A stretch of DNA of 11,601 nucleotides. It comes from an uncultured Methylophilus sp. (GTDB lineage: Bacteria; Pseudomonadota; Gammaproteobacteria; Burkholderiales; Methylophilaceae). The notes under the pieces are model-generated. The model saw nothing but the letters and a program-made list of their open reading frames with translations. It did not search any database and had not been told where the DNA came from. A program made the translations under genes and the position numbers. Numbering within the stretch: position 1 is the stretch's first letter; the number at the start of each line of letters is the position of its first letter. Below, one piece after another: positions 1 through 6,809 of the stretch. Location of the stretch: positions 1 through 11,601 of the forward strand of contig CAKZJM010000372.1 of the NCBI GenBank assembly GCA_936943315.1, read 5' to 3'.

Positions 1-1
1 A

Positions 2-223
2 CAAGCCAAGAGTACGTTTGCACGGTTATTGGCTGGCAGTATTGCTGCTACCTTTTTCACCTATTGCTTCGTCAACATGGGCATGGTCAGCGGCATTCTG
101 CCGGTGGTGGGCATTCCGCTGCCGCTGGTAAGTTATGGCGGCACCTCACTGCTCACGCTAGGGCTCAGCCTGGGGCTGCTCATGAGCGTGCAATCGCACA
201 AACGCCTGGTCGCGACCGACTAG
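2..223 (+). CDS. rodA: RodA (MrdB), C-terminal end, 5' truncated by window
   Basis: This is the last 73 codons of a SEDS-family peptidoglycan glycosyltransferase, the inner-membrane polymerase of the elongation complex that works with PBP2 and MreBCD. The frame is open from base 2 and ends at TAG 221-223. Two hydrophobic segments are visible, and between them lies the family signature FVNMGMVSGILPVVGIPLPL, followed by VSYGGTS; both match the C-terminal end of Escherichia coli RodA very closely. The FtsW paralogue shares the PLPLVSYGG stretch, but the VNMGMVSGILPVVG wording and the downstream rlpA and dac genes favour RodA. rlpA starts 28 nt after the stop, so they are probably co-transcribed. 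The true start lies outside the window. Confidence 0.93.
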   Translation, partial: QAKSTFARLLAGSIAATFFTYCFVNMGMVSGILPVVGIPLPLVSYGGTSLLTLGLSLGLLMSVQSHKRLVATD

Positions 224-251
224 CCACCGGGCTACGGAATTAAGGATAAAG

Positions 252-1277
252 ATGTCTTTTTACTTGCAACGCCTGTGTATCTTGCTCCTCGCCGTCTGGT
301 TGGCGGCCTGTAATAGCAGCATGCCGCCGCGGCAAACTTCTCCGTCCACCCCTTCACCAAAACCCACCCCGGCCGAGAAGCCGTCAGCACCAGGGTCAGC
401 CACCCCCAGCCCTTCTATCAGCACCCCGCCTGGCGGCACCTCAGGGCCTAAAGTGATCAACATAGACCCCAAACCGGAGAGCAGCGGCAATGCCACCGAC
501 GGCATAGACCCGAATATTCCGCTCGAAACCACCATCACGCCGAAGGTGGAGCCAATTGTCAAAGGCACGACCAAGCCCTATATCGTCAATGGTGAAACAG
601 TGACGCCGATGTCTGAGGTGACGACGCCATTTACACAGACTGGGCATGCCTCATGGTATGGCAAGAAGTTTCATGGCCGCAGAACCGCCAGCGGCGAACC
701 TTATGATATGTTTAAACTGTCAGCGGCACACCGCACCTTGCCTATCCCCAGCTATGTACGCGTGACCAACCTGAGCAATGGCAAAACCATCATGGCGCGC
801 GTCAATGACCGTGGACCGTTTGGCCGCGACCGTATCATTGATTTGTCTTATGCCGCGGCCAAACAGCTGGATATCACCCGCCACGGTTCGGCCCAGGTAC
901 AGGTGACATTAATCGATCCCTCGCAGCCATCCGAGACCGCAGCGACAACGACGCAGGCCACAGCAGAGACACAAGCACTCCCCCAAGAGACGGTGCAAGT
1001 CACGCGTACTATTTCCGCCGCAAAACCAGTGTCGACACTGGATGCGAATGGCGTCTATGTACAGGTAGGCGCCTTTGGCCAGGAAGAGAATGCTGACCGC
1101 CTGCAACAGCGCATTTTCAGTGCGCGGCCAGAAACACAATCCCTGCTCAACAAAGTGTATAATGGAAAAGTGTTCCAGATCGTGCTGGGGCCTTATCCAG
1201 ATCACGCGTTGGCAGCTCAAGCCGCCAGTCAAATGCGTGACCAATTCCAGTTACCTGCGCTGATATTTTCCCGGTAA
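252..1277 (+). CDS. rlpA: RlpA, septal ring lytic transglycosylase lipoprotein
   Basis: A 341-residue outer-membrane lipoprotein that cleaves peptidoglycan strands lacking stem peptides, mainly at the division septum (function known from Pseudomonas RlpA). Residues 1-20 form a lipoprotein signal ending in the lipobox LAAC, with C20 as the lipidated residue. Residues about 22-70 are a Pro/Ser/Thr-rich spacer. Residues about 130-220 are the double-psi beta-barrel catalytic domain, with the conserved TASGEPYD (E149), AAHRTLP (H160) and VNDRGPFG (D186) segments. A second low-complexity Ala/Thr/Gln linker (about 222-262) leads to a C-terminal SPOR domain (about 267-341, beginning GVYVQVGAFG) that binds denuded glycan. 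ATG 252 has AAGGA at 242-246. The short version of the family lacks SPOR; this is the full two-domain form. Confidence 0.95.
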   Translation: MSFYLQRLCILLLAVWLAACNSSMPPRQTSPSTPSPKPTPAEKPSAPGSATPSPSISTPPGGTSGPKVINIDPKPESSGNATDGIDPNIPLETTITPKVEPIVKGTTKPYIVNGETVTPMSEVTTPFTQTGHASWYGKKFHGRRTASGEPYDMFKLSAAHRTLPIPSYVRVTNLSNGKTIMARVNDRGPFGRDRIIDLSYAAAKQLDITRHGSAQVQVTLIDPSQPSETAATTTQATAETQALPQETVQVTRTISAAKPVSTLDANGVYVQVGAFGQEENADRLQQRIFSARPETQSLLNKVYNGKVFQIVLGPYPDHALAAQAASQMRDQFQLPALIFSR

Positions 1278-1278
1278 C

Positions 1279-1308
1279 TTTTTCTCGTTAAGTATTTTTT
1301 CTCGTTAA
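1279..1308 (+). repeat. 13-bp tandem direct repeat at the rlpA/dac junction
   Basis: TTTTTCTCGTTAA occurs at 1279-1291 and again, exactly, at 1296-1308, separated by GTAT. The second copy abuts the first ATG of the carboxypeptidase gene. The pair occupies almost the whole 31-nt gap and leaves no purine-rich Shine-Dalgarno sequence there. It looks like a small slippage or tandem duplication; no function is apparent. Confidence 0.75.
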
Positions 1309-2457
1309 ATGATGACCATGTGGCGTTCTTGTATTGCTTTTTTACTCTCCATCCCTTTACTGACCGTGGCGGCTGAAGCCATCACCGGTAACGTGCCTAC
1401 GCCTACCCTGGCCGCCAAGGCATTTGTGTTGCGCGACGCTAACACCGGCAGCCTGCTGGCAGCGAACAATCCGGACATGCCGGTAGAGCCTGCCTCGTTG
1501 ACCAAAGTGATGACGGCCTACCTGACTTTTGAAGCCGTGAAGCAAAAGCGCCTGGCGCTGACGCAAACCTTGCCGGTGAGCCAAAAAGCCTGGAAAGTCG
1601 AAGGCTCCAAAATGTTTATCGACACCACTATGACCGTCACTGTGGATGAGTTATTGCATGGCCTGATTATCCAGTCAGGCAATGATGCCGCCATCACCCT
1701 TGCGGAAGGCATTGCCGGTAGCGAAGAGCTGTTTGCCACCCTCATGAATAAAAAAGCAGCGGCACTGGGCATGAAAAACAGCCACTTTATCAACTCCACT
1801 GGCTTGCCAGACCCCACCCACACCACAACCGCCCGTGATTTGTCGATTTTGGCCAATGCCTTGATCCGCGATTTCCCGCAGGATTATGCGCGCCTGTATT
1901 CGCAAAAATCTTACACCTATAACAACATCACGCAACCTAACCGCAACCGTTTGCTGTTTATTGACCCCACCGTGGATGGCATGAAAACCGGCCACACCGA
2001 ATCTGCGGGTTACTGCCTGATTTCTTCAGCCAAACGTAACGACTTCCGCTTGATTTCTGTAGTTCTCGGCACCACTTCAGATAATGTACGGGCGGCTGAA
2101 AGCCAAAAACTGCTGAATTTTGGTTTCCAGTTTTATGAATCCAAGCTGATTTATGCGGCCAATAAACCCATTACGCGTCAAAAAGTCTGGAAAGGCACTG
2201 AAAGCGAAGTGGATTTGACCGTGGCCAAACCCGTCTATTTAACCTTGCCACAAGGTGAATATGCCAACATGAAGGCCAATGTGCGTATTACCAAAGCATT
2301 GGAAGCGCCTTTAAAAGCCCATCAAGCCGTGGGTGCGGTAGATTTCAGCCTCGGTGGCAAGGTAGTGCATAGCGTGCCTCTGGTGACGGTGCATGCCGTA
2401 GAAGCCAGCAATATCTTCTCGCGCATGATCGACCAGGTACGTCTGTATTTGCAGTAA
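1309..2457 (+). CDS. dacC: D-alanyl-D-alanine carboxypeptidase (PBP5/6 family)
   Basis: A periplasmic serine DD-carboxypeptidase (peptidase family S11) that removes the terminal D-Ala from peptidoglycan pentapeptides and so limits cross-linking. Residues 1 to about 22 form a Sec signal peptide. All three active-site motifs are intact: SLTK with nucleophile S63 and K66, SGN at 123-125, and KTG at 226-228. Residues about 285-365 form the PBP5 C-terminal beta domain, and the last residues (from about 368, with FSRMIDQVRLYLQ) resemble the amphipathic membrane anchor. Length 382 fits PBP5/6. ATGs at 1309, 1312 and 1318 are all in frame, and none has a visible Shine-Dalgarno, so the exact start is uncertain by up to three residues. 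The paralogue name (dacA or dacC) is a convention here. Confidence 0.93.
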   Translation: MMTMWRSCIAFLLSIPLLTVAAEAITGNVPTPTLAAKAFVLRDANTGSLLAANNPDMPVEPASLTKVMTAYLTFEAVKQKRLALTQTLPVSQKAWKVEGSKMFIDTTMTVTVDELLHGLIIQSGNDAAITLAEGIAGSEELFATLMNKKAAALGMKNSHFINSTGLPDPTHTTTARDLSILANALIRDFPQDYARLYSQKSYTYNNITQPNRNRLLFIDPTVDGMKTGHTESAGYCLISSAKRNDFRLISVVLGTTSDNVRAAESQKLLNFGFQFYESKLIYAANKPITRQKVWKGTESEVDLTVAKPVYLTLPQGEYANMKANVRITKALEAPLKAHQAVGAVDFSLGGKVVHSVPLVTVHAVEASNIFSRMIDQVRLYLQ

Positions 2458-2482
2458 GTACTTTTTATAAAGGTAGCTAACC

Positions 2483-2770
2483 ATGACCAAGCTCGAGCCA
2501 TTGCCAGATGTAGAAGAAACCCTGATTGAGTTTCCGACCAATTTCCCGATCAAGGTCATGGGTGAAACGCATGATGACTTTACGGCAGAAATCACCAAAA
2601 CCATTCAGGCGCACTGGCCGGAGTTTGATACACACCTGATCGAAATCCGTGGCAGCAGCAACGGCAAATACCTGAGCCTGACCTGCCTGGTCTATGTCAC
2701 TTCGAAACCACAACTGGACGATATTTATCGTAGCCTGACCTCGCACCCGATGGTCAAGGTCGTGTTGTAA
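2483..2770 (+). CDS. ybeD: YbeD/DUF493 family small protein
   Basis: A 95-residue cytoplasmic protein of the UPF0250/DUF493 family. It has the family's opening EFPTNFPIKVMGE (about residues 16-28), the central SSNGKYLSLT (about 58-67) and the ending HPMVKVVL, paralleling E. coli YbeD (87 residues, ending in IVRMVL). The fold is a small ferredoxin-like alpha/beta domain resembling regulatory domains; no catalytic residues are known and the biochemical role is unsettled. ATG 2483 is preceded by AAAGG at 2469-2473. It sits 25 nt after the carboxypeptidase and 14 nt before lipB. The ybeD-lipB-lipA neighbourhood is conserved widely in proteobacteria, which suggests a link to lipoylation, but that is association only. 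Confidence 0.9.
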   Translation: MTKLEPLPDVEETLIEFPTNFPIKVMGETHDDFTAEITKTIQAHWPEFDTHLIEIRGSSNGKYLSLTCLVYVTSKPQLDDIYRSLTSHPMVKVVL

Positions 2771-2784
2771 CGCCTTTTTTCTCC

Positions 2785-3399
2785 ATGCCTGCACTGGAAA
2801 TACGCCAGCTGGGTTTAACCCACTATGCCGACACGCTGGCCCAGATGCAGGCCTACACGGCCCAGCGCAATGCCGACTCCCCCGATCAGCTGTGGGTCAC
2901 AGAACACCCCCCAGTCTACACGCTGGGCCTCAACCGGCGTGGCGTGCGGCTGCCGCAAAACAATATTCCCGTGGTCAATGTAGACCGTGGCGGCAAAATT
3001 ACCTACCACGGCCCCGGCCAACTGATTATTTATTGCCTGATTGATCTGGCACGCAGCCACTTGAATGTGCGGCAACTTGTCTCCATCTTGGAAAACAGCC
3101 TGATAGATTTTTTGGCCGCGCATGGCATACTGGCCGAAGCCCGTGCAGACGCGCCGGGGGTGTATGTGACAGGCAAAAAAATCGCCTCGCTGGGGCTACG
3201 CCTGAAAAACCAGTGCTGCTATCATGGCCTGAGCTTGAATATTGAGATGGACTTGCAGCCGTTTGCCGAGATTGACCCTTGCGGTTATGCTGGCATGCAA
3301 ATGACACAAACCCGGGATTTGAACATACCGCTCAGCATGACTGACATTGCTGCGGAGCTCACCCAACGATTGAAAGAGAAACTGACGCATGTCAGATAA
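2785..3399 (+). CDS. lipB: Octanoyltransferase LipB
   Basis: A 204-residue enzyme that moves the octanoyl group from octanoyl-ACP onto lipoyl domains of pyruvate and 2-oxoglutarate dehydrogenases and GcvH: the first step of endogenous lipoate synthesis, in the cytoplasm. Visible family motifs are HPPVYTLG (41-48), DRGGKITYHGPGQL (67-80), the catalytic lysine K132 in GKKIASLGLR, YHGLSLN (146-152) and the catalytic cysteine C166 in DPCGYAGM. The start ATG 2785 has only a pyrimidine-rich run (CGCCTTTTTTCTCC) in front and no Shine-Dalgarno, so translation probably depends on coupling to ybeD, whose stop is 14 nt upstream. Its 3' end overlaps lipA by 11 nt. Confidence 0.96.
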   Translation: MPALEIRQLGLTHYADTLAQMQAYTAQRNADSPDQLWVTEHPPVYTLGLNRRGVRLPQNNIPVVNVDRGGKITYHGPGQLIIYCLIDLARSHLNVRQLVSILENSLIDFLAAHGILAEARADAPGVYVTGKKIASLGLRLKNQCCYHGLSLNIEMDLQPFAEIDPCGYAGMQMTQTRDLNIPLSMTDIAAELTQRLKEKLTHVR

Positions 3400-4399
3400 T
3401 TCAACCCAAGAACCGCCCATCAACACGCGTCCTGCCAAAAAAGTGGCAGGTGTCAAAGAGATTGATGCTGCCAAAACTTCGCGTATCCCGATCAAGATCG
3501 TGCCGCAACCCATGCTGCGCAAACCTGAATGGATACGCATGAAGGTGCCGGATTCGGCCCGCTTCCAGGAAATCAAACAGGTGTTGCGCGACAACAACCT
3601 GCACACCGTGTGTGAAGAAGCCAGCTGCCCTAATATTGGTGAATGCTTTAGCGGCGGCACCGCCACATTCATGATCCTTGGCGATATTTGTACGCGTCGA
3701 TGCCCGTTTTGTGATGTCGCACACGGCAAACCGCTGCCCCCAGACCCAAAAGAGCCGGAAAACCTGGCGCGCACCATTGCGCAGATGAAATTGCGTTATG
3801 TGGTCGTGACCTCAGTCGACCGTGATGATTTGCCTGACGGCGGCGCCCAGCATTTTGTCGACTGTATCCGCGCCATCCGTCAGCAATCCCCCCAGATCAA
3901 AATCGAGATTCTGGTGCCCGACTTTCGTGGCCGTCTGGATATCTCACTCAAGATTCTGCGAGAGGCCCCGCCTGACGTCATGAACCACAACCTGGAAACC
4001 GTGCCACGTTTATATAAACAAGCGCGCCCAGGGTCTGATTACCAGCACTCGCTTGAACTGCTCAAGCAATTTAGCGAAATGTACCCGGAGGTGCCGACCA
4101 AGTCTGGCCTCATGCTGGGCCTGGGTGAAACGGACGAAGAGATTATTGAGGTGATGCGCGACTTGCGCGCCCAAGGCGTGAGCATGCTCACGTTAGGGCA
4201 ATACCTGCAACCGAGCGTGCACCATTTACCTGTGTTGCGCTATGTGACGCCAGATACGTTTGCCTGGTTTAAACAACAGGCAGATGCCATGGGATTTGAT
4301 AATGCGGCTAGCGGCCCCATGGTCCGCAGTAGCTACCATGCCGATCAACAAGCGCATGCCGTGATAGCGCACGCCACCACTGAAAGCACGCTGGCCTGA
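3389..4399 (+). CDS. lipA: Lipoyl synthase LipA (radical SAM)
   Basis: A 336-residue radical-SAM enzyme that inserts two sulfur atoms into protein-bound octanoyl groups, completing lipoate synthesis begun by LipB. Both iron-sulfur clusters can be read from the sequence: the auxiliary, sacrificed cluster from CEEASCPNIGEC (C75, C80, C86) with the C-terminal RSSYHA (313-318) serine ligand, and the radical-SAM CxxxCxxC (C101, C105, C108 in CTRRCPFCD). The SAM and substrate barrel follows, including VVVTSVDRDDLPDGG and NHNLETV. A basic N-terminal extension of about 45 residues precedes the core, as is usual in proteobacterial LipA. ATG 3389 lies inside the 3' end of lipB (11-nt overlap, different frame), typical of translational coupling. 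Confidence 0.97.
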   Translation: MSDNSTQEPPINTRPAKKVAGVKEIDAAKTSRIPIKIVPQPMLRKPEWIRMKVPDSARFQEIKQVLRDNNLHTVCEEASCPNIGECFSGGTATFMILGDICTRRCPFCDVAHGKPLPPDPKEPENLARTIAQMKLRYVVVTSVDRDDLPDGGAQHFVDCIRAIRQQSPQIKIEILVPDFRGRLDISLKILREAPPDVMNHNLETVPRLYKQARPGSDYQHSLELLKQFSEMYPEVPTKSGLMLGLGETDEEIIEVMRDLRAQGVSMLTLGQYLQPSVHHLPVLRYVTPDTFAWFKQQADAMGFDNAASGPMVRSSYHADQQAHAVIAHATTESTLA

Positions 4400-4421
4400 C
4401 CAGCCTGATAAAAAAGATGAC

Positions 4422-4426
4422 AGGAG
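4422..4426 (+). promoter_or_regulatory. Shine-Dalgarno deciding the gshA start
   Basis: AGGAG lies 5 nt before ATG 4432. The in-frame upstream ATG at 4417 has only an A-run in front, and the AGGAG would fall inside its coding sequence, so 4432 is preferred. Confidence 0.75.
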
Positions 4427-4431
4427 CAATC

Positions 4432-5757
4432 ATGGTCCCCCATTTAACCACTGCACTCAGCGGCCCGCTGGTCACACTAGAAAAACGCATCCTGCAAGCC
4501 ATGCCGGATATTGAGCACTGGTTCCGCACCCAATGGCAGGAAGTCGCCGCGCCGTTTTATGCCAGTGTCGACTTACGTAACTCTGGCTTTAAGCTGGCGC
4601 CGGTGGATACCAACCTGTTTCCTGGCGGGTTTAATAATCTCAATCCAGACTTTTTGAGCTTATCCGTACAGGCCGCCCAAGTCGCCGTGGAAAAAATTTG
4701 TCCTGATGCGCGCCGGTTATTACTGATCCCGGAAAACCATACGCGTAATACCTACTACCTGCGCAATGTGGTCGAGCTTTGCAACATCCTCAAAGCCGCT
4801 GGCATGGAAGTGCGTGTGGGCAGCTTGTCGCCCGAGATTACTGAAATCACCAGACTGGAAACGCATGATGGCCTGCCATTGATTCTAGAGCCGTTGGTGC
4901 GTGAAAAGAACCGCCTGCAACTGAAGGCGGCCTCATTTGAAGGGATGGATTATCCAGCGTTTGATAGCTGTGCCATTCTATTGAATAACGACTTGTCGGG
5001 CGGGGTGCCTGAGCTACTCAAAGGCCTGGAACAAACCTTGATTCCGCCCCTGCACGCAGGCTGGTTTATGCGGCGTAAATCTAACCACTTTGCGGCGTAT
5101 GACAAAGTCGTGTCTGACTTTTCTGCCATGCTGGAGATCGACCCCTGGCTACTTAACCCTTATTTTGATACCGCGAGCGGCATCGATTTCCACAACCGGG
5201 TCGGTGAAGATGTGCTGGCAGAAAAAGTGGATGCCATCCTCAAAAGAATCCAGGCTAAATATGACGAATATGGCATCACGCATCAGCCATTTGCCATCGT
5301 CAAAGCCGATGCAGGCACTTATGGTATGGGCATCATGAGCGTGAAGTCTGCCGATGAAGTGCGTGACCTCAACCGCAAAACCCGCAATAAAATGTCTGTG
5401 ATCAAAGAGGGCATGGAAGTGTCTGAAGTCATGATCCAGGAAGGCGTCTACACTTTTGAAACCATCAATGAAGCGGTGGCGGAGCCCGTGGTATACATGA
5501 TGGATCATTTTGTGGTCGGTGGTTTTTACCGCGTGCATACCAGCCGTGGCGTCGATGAAAACCTCAATGCGCCTGGCATGCATTTTGTGCCATTGGCGTT
5601 TGAAAAACCCTGTACCCTGCCAGACTGCGCAGGTGCGCCTGACGCTCCGCCAAATCGCTTTTATGCCTATGGTGTGGTTGCCCGCCTCGCCTTGCTGGCT
5701 GCTGGTCTGGAGCTGCAAGAGGGTGAACTGCAAACACCGGCCGCAGTCAACGCGTAA
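4432..5757 (+). CDS. gshA: Glutamate-cysteine ligase (Acidithiobacillus-type GshA)
   Basis: A 441-residue enzyme that joins glutamate and cysteine with ATP, the first and limiting step of glutathione synthesis. It belongs to the GshA family known from Acidithiobacillus and many betaproteobacteria, not to the E. coli or plant-type ligases. Recognisable conserved stretches are SVDLRNSGFKLAPVDTNLFP (45-64) with GGFNNL after it, LIPENHTRNTYYL (98-110), the glycine-rich KADAGTYGMGIMSV (291-304, likely nucleotide-binding), QEGVYTFE (336-343) and YMMDHFVVGGFYRVH (355-369). ATG 4432 was chosen over the in-frame ATG 4417 because AGGAG sits 5 nt ahead of it. It follows lipA by 32 nt and precedes gshB by 15 nt, so both glutathione steps are encoded together. 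Assignment of single catalytic residues is not attempted. Confidence 0.94.
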   Translation: MVPHLTTALSGPLVTLEKRILQAMPDIEHWFRTQWQEVAAPFYASVDLRNSGFKLAPVDTNLFPGGFNNLNPDFLSLSVQAAQVAVEKICPDARRLLLIPENHTRNTYYLRNVVELCNILKAAGMEVRVGSLSPEITEITRLETHDGLPLILEPLVREKNRLQLKAASFEGMDYPAFDSCAILLNNDLSGGVPELLKGLEQTLIPPLHAGWFMRRKSNHFAAYDKVVSDFSAMLEIDPWLLNPYFDTASGIDFHNRVGEDVLAEKVDAILKRIQAKYDEYGITHQPFAIVKADAGTYGMGIMSVKSADEVRDLNRKTRNKMSVIKEGMEVSEVMIQEGVYTFETINEAVAEPVVYMMDHFVVGGFYRVHTSRGVDENLNAPGMHFVPLAFEKPCTLPDCAGAPDAPPNRFYAYGVVARLALLAAGLELQEGELQTPAAVNA

Positions 5758-5761
5758 AAGT

Positions 5762-5766
5762 AGAGG
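5762..5766 (+). promoter_or_regulatory. Shine-Dalgarno deciding the gshB start
   Basis: AGAGG lies 3 nt from ATG 5770 and 6 nt from the adjacent in-frame ATG 5773. The 6-nt spacing is the more usual, which favours the second ATG; the protein differs by one methionine only. Confidence 0.55.
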
Positions 5767-5772
5767 CGCATG

Positions 5773-6708
5773 ATGAAACTGCTGTTTATTCTGGATCCGC
5801 TAGACGCACTGGTCACTTACAAAGATACCAGCCTCGCCATCATGCGTGCTGCGCAGGTACGCGGCCATACGCTGTGGGTGTGTGGACAGCATGACTGGCA
5901 GTTGCAGCACGAGGTGGTCACTGTAGATGCGCAGACGTTTGCCTTTAATGCGGATGGCAGCTGGAAAACCAGTGATAAATCTAGCGTCTCCCCGGCAGAT
6001 TTTGACGCGGTGCTCATGCGCAAAGACCCGCCATTTAATAACGAATACTTATACAGCACCTATCTGCTTGAACTTGCACAACAGCAAGGTGCGCGCATTA
6101 TCAACGACCCGGCGTCCATCCGCGGCTGGAACGAAAAATTGTCGGTCGCGCGTTTTCCGCAATTTGCCCCCCCTTTTATCGTCACCAGCCAGCAAGACAA
6201 AATATTGGCTTTTTTAGCTGAGCATGGCGATATTATCGTTAAACCGCTGGACGGCATGGGTGGCAGTGGCATTTTCCGCCTACGCAAAGATGACCCAAAT
6301 ATTTATGCCATCCTGGAAACACTGACACAGTTTCAAACACAAACCATCATGGTGCAGCGCTATATCCCCGATATCGTCAAAGGGGACAAGCGCATCCTCA
6401 TCATCAACGGCGAGCCTTTGCCTTATGCCCTGGCACGCATCCCCAAAACGGGGGAAACGCGTGGCAATCTGGCGGCAGGCGGCAAAGGCGTAGCACAACC
6501 CTTAAGTACACGTGACCAGGAAATTGCCATTACCGTGGGTAAAACGCTTAAACAACACGGGCTGTTTCTTGTTGGCCTCGATGTGATTGGCGACTACCTG
6601 ACTGAAGTGAATGTCACCAGCCCCACCGGCATGGTAGAAATTGCAGCACAAACTGACTGCGATCCAGCCATCGTCATGGTAGAGGCGCTGGAAAAGCTGG
6701 TCGCTTAA
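5773..6708 (+). CDS. gshB: Glutathione synthetase GshB (ATP-grasp)
   Basis: A 311-residue ATP-grasp ligase that adds glycine to gamma-glutamylcysteine, the second step of glutathione synthesis, in the cytoplasm. Counting from the chosen start, it shows MRKDPPFNNEYLYSTYLLE (82-100), NEKLSVARFP (120-129), the ATP-binding KPLDGMGGSGIFR (157-169), the long substrate loop GETRGNLAAGGKG (227-239) and EVNVTSPTG (278-286, metal and ATP contacts). All align closely with the E. coli enzyme (316 residues), and nothing essential is missing. An extra ATG at 5770 is possible but lies only 3 nt from AGAGG. It follows gshA by 15 nt. No intrinsic terminator with a T-run is seen after its TAA. Confidence 0.97.
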   Translation: MKLLFILDPLDALVTYKDTSLAIMRAAQVRGHTLWVCGQHDWQLQHEVVTVDAQTFAFNADGSWKTSDKSSVSPADFDAVLMRKDPPFNNEYLYSTYLLELAQQQGARIINDPASIRGWNEKLSVARFPQFAPPFIVTSQQDKILAFLAEHGDIIVKPLDGMGGSGIFRLRKDDPNIYAILETLTQFQTQTIMVQRYIPDIVKGDKRILIINGEPLPYALARIPKTGETRGNLAAGGKGVAQPLSTRDQEIAITVGKTLKQHGLFLVGLDVIGDYLTEVNVTSPTGMVEIAAQTDCDPAIVMVEALEKLVA

Positions 6709-6736
6709 ACACCTCAGCATTCTTCCGTACCCCAAT

Positions 6737-6757
6737 CGACAACATTTTAGTTTGTCG
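6737..6757. repeat. Inverted repeat upstream of dadA
   Basis: CGACAA (6737-6742) and TTGTCG (6752-6757) form a 6-bp perfect dyad with a 9-nt centre, within the 101-bp gshB-dadA gap. No T-run follows, so it is not an intrinsic terminator. It could be an operator for dadA, about 53 nt before the start codon; a weak -10-like TAATCT follows at 6774-6779. Six-base dyads also arise by chance. Confidence 0.3.
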
Positions 6758-6796
6758 TCAAGCTCGTATACGGTAATCTAAAAGCGATGCCTTCGT

Positions 6797-6801
6797 AGGA
6801 G
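6797..6801 (+). promoter_or_regulatory. Shine-Dalgarno deciding the dadA start
   Basis: AGGAG sits 8 nt before ATG 6810. An in-frame GTG at 6801 overlaps this AGGAG and has no ribosome-binding site of its own, so 6810 is preferred. Confidence 0.8.
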
Positions 6802-6809
6802 TGTTTTTC

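Noticed and set aside
3196..3777. Long minus-strand reading frame of 193 codons
   Set aside because: It lies antisense across the lipB/lipA junction, whose motifs are unmistakable, and its translation shows no recognisable family or ribosome-binding site.
5149..5733. Minus-strand reading frame of 194 codons
   Set aside because: It is fully antisense to the conserved second half of gshA, with His-rich composition typical of a shadow frame.
6737..6757. Intrinsic terminator for the lip/gsh transcript
   Set aside because: The stem is only 6 bp with a 9-nt loop and no T-run follows.
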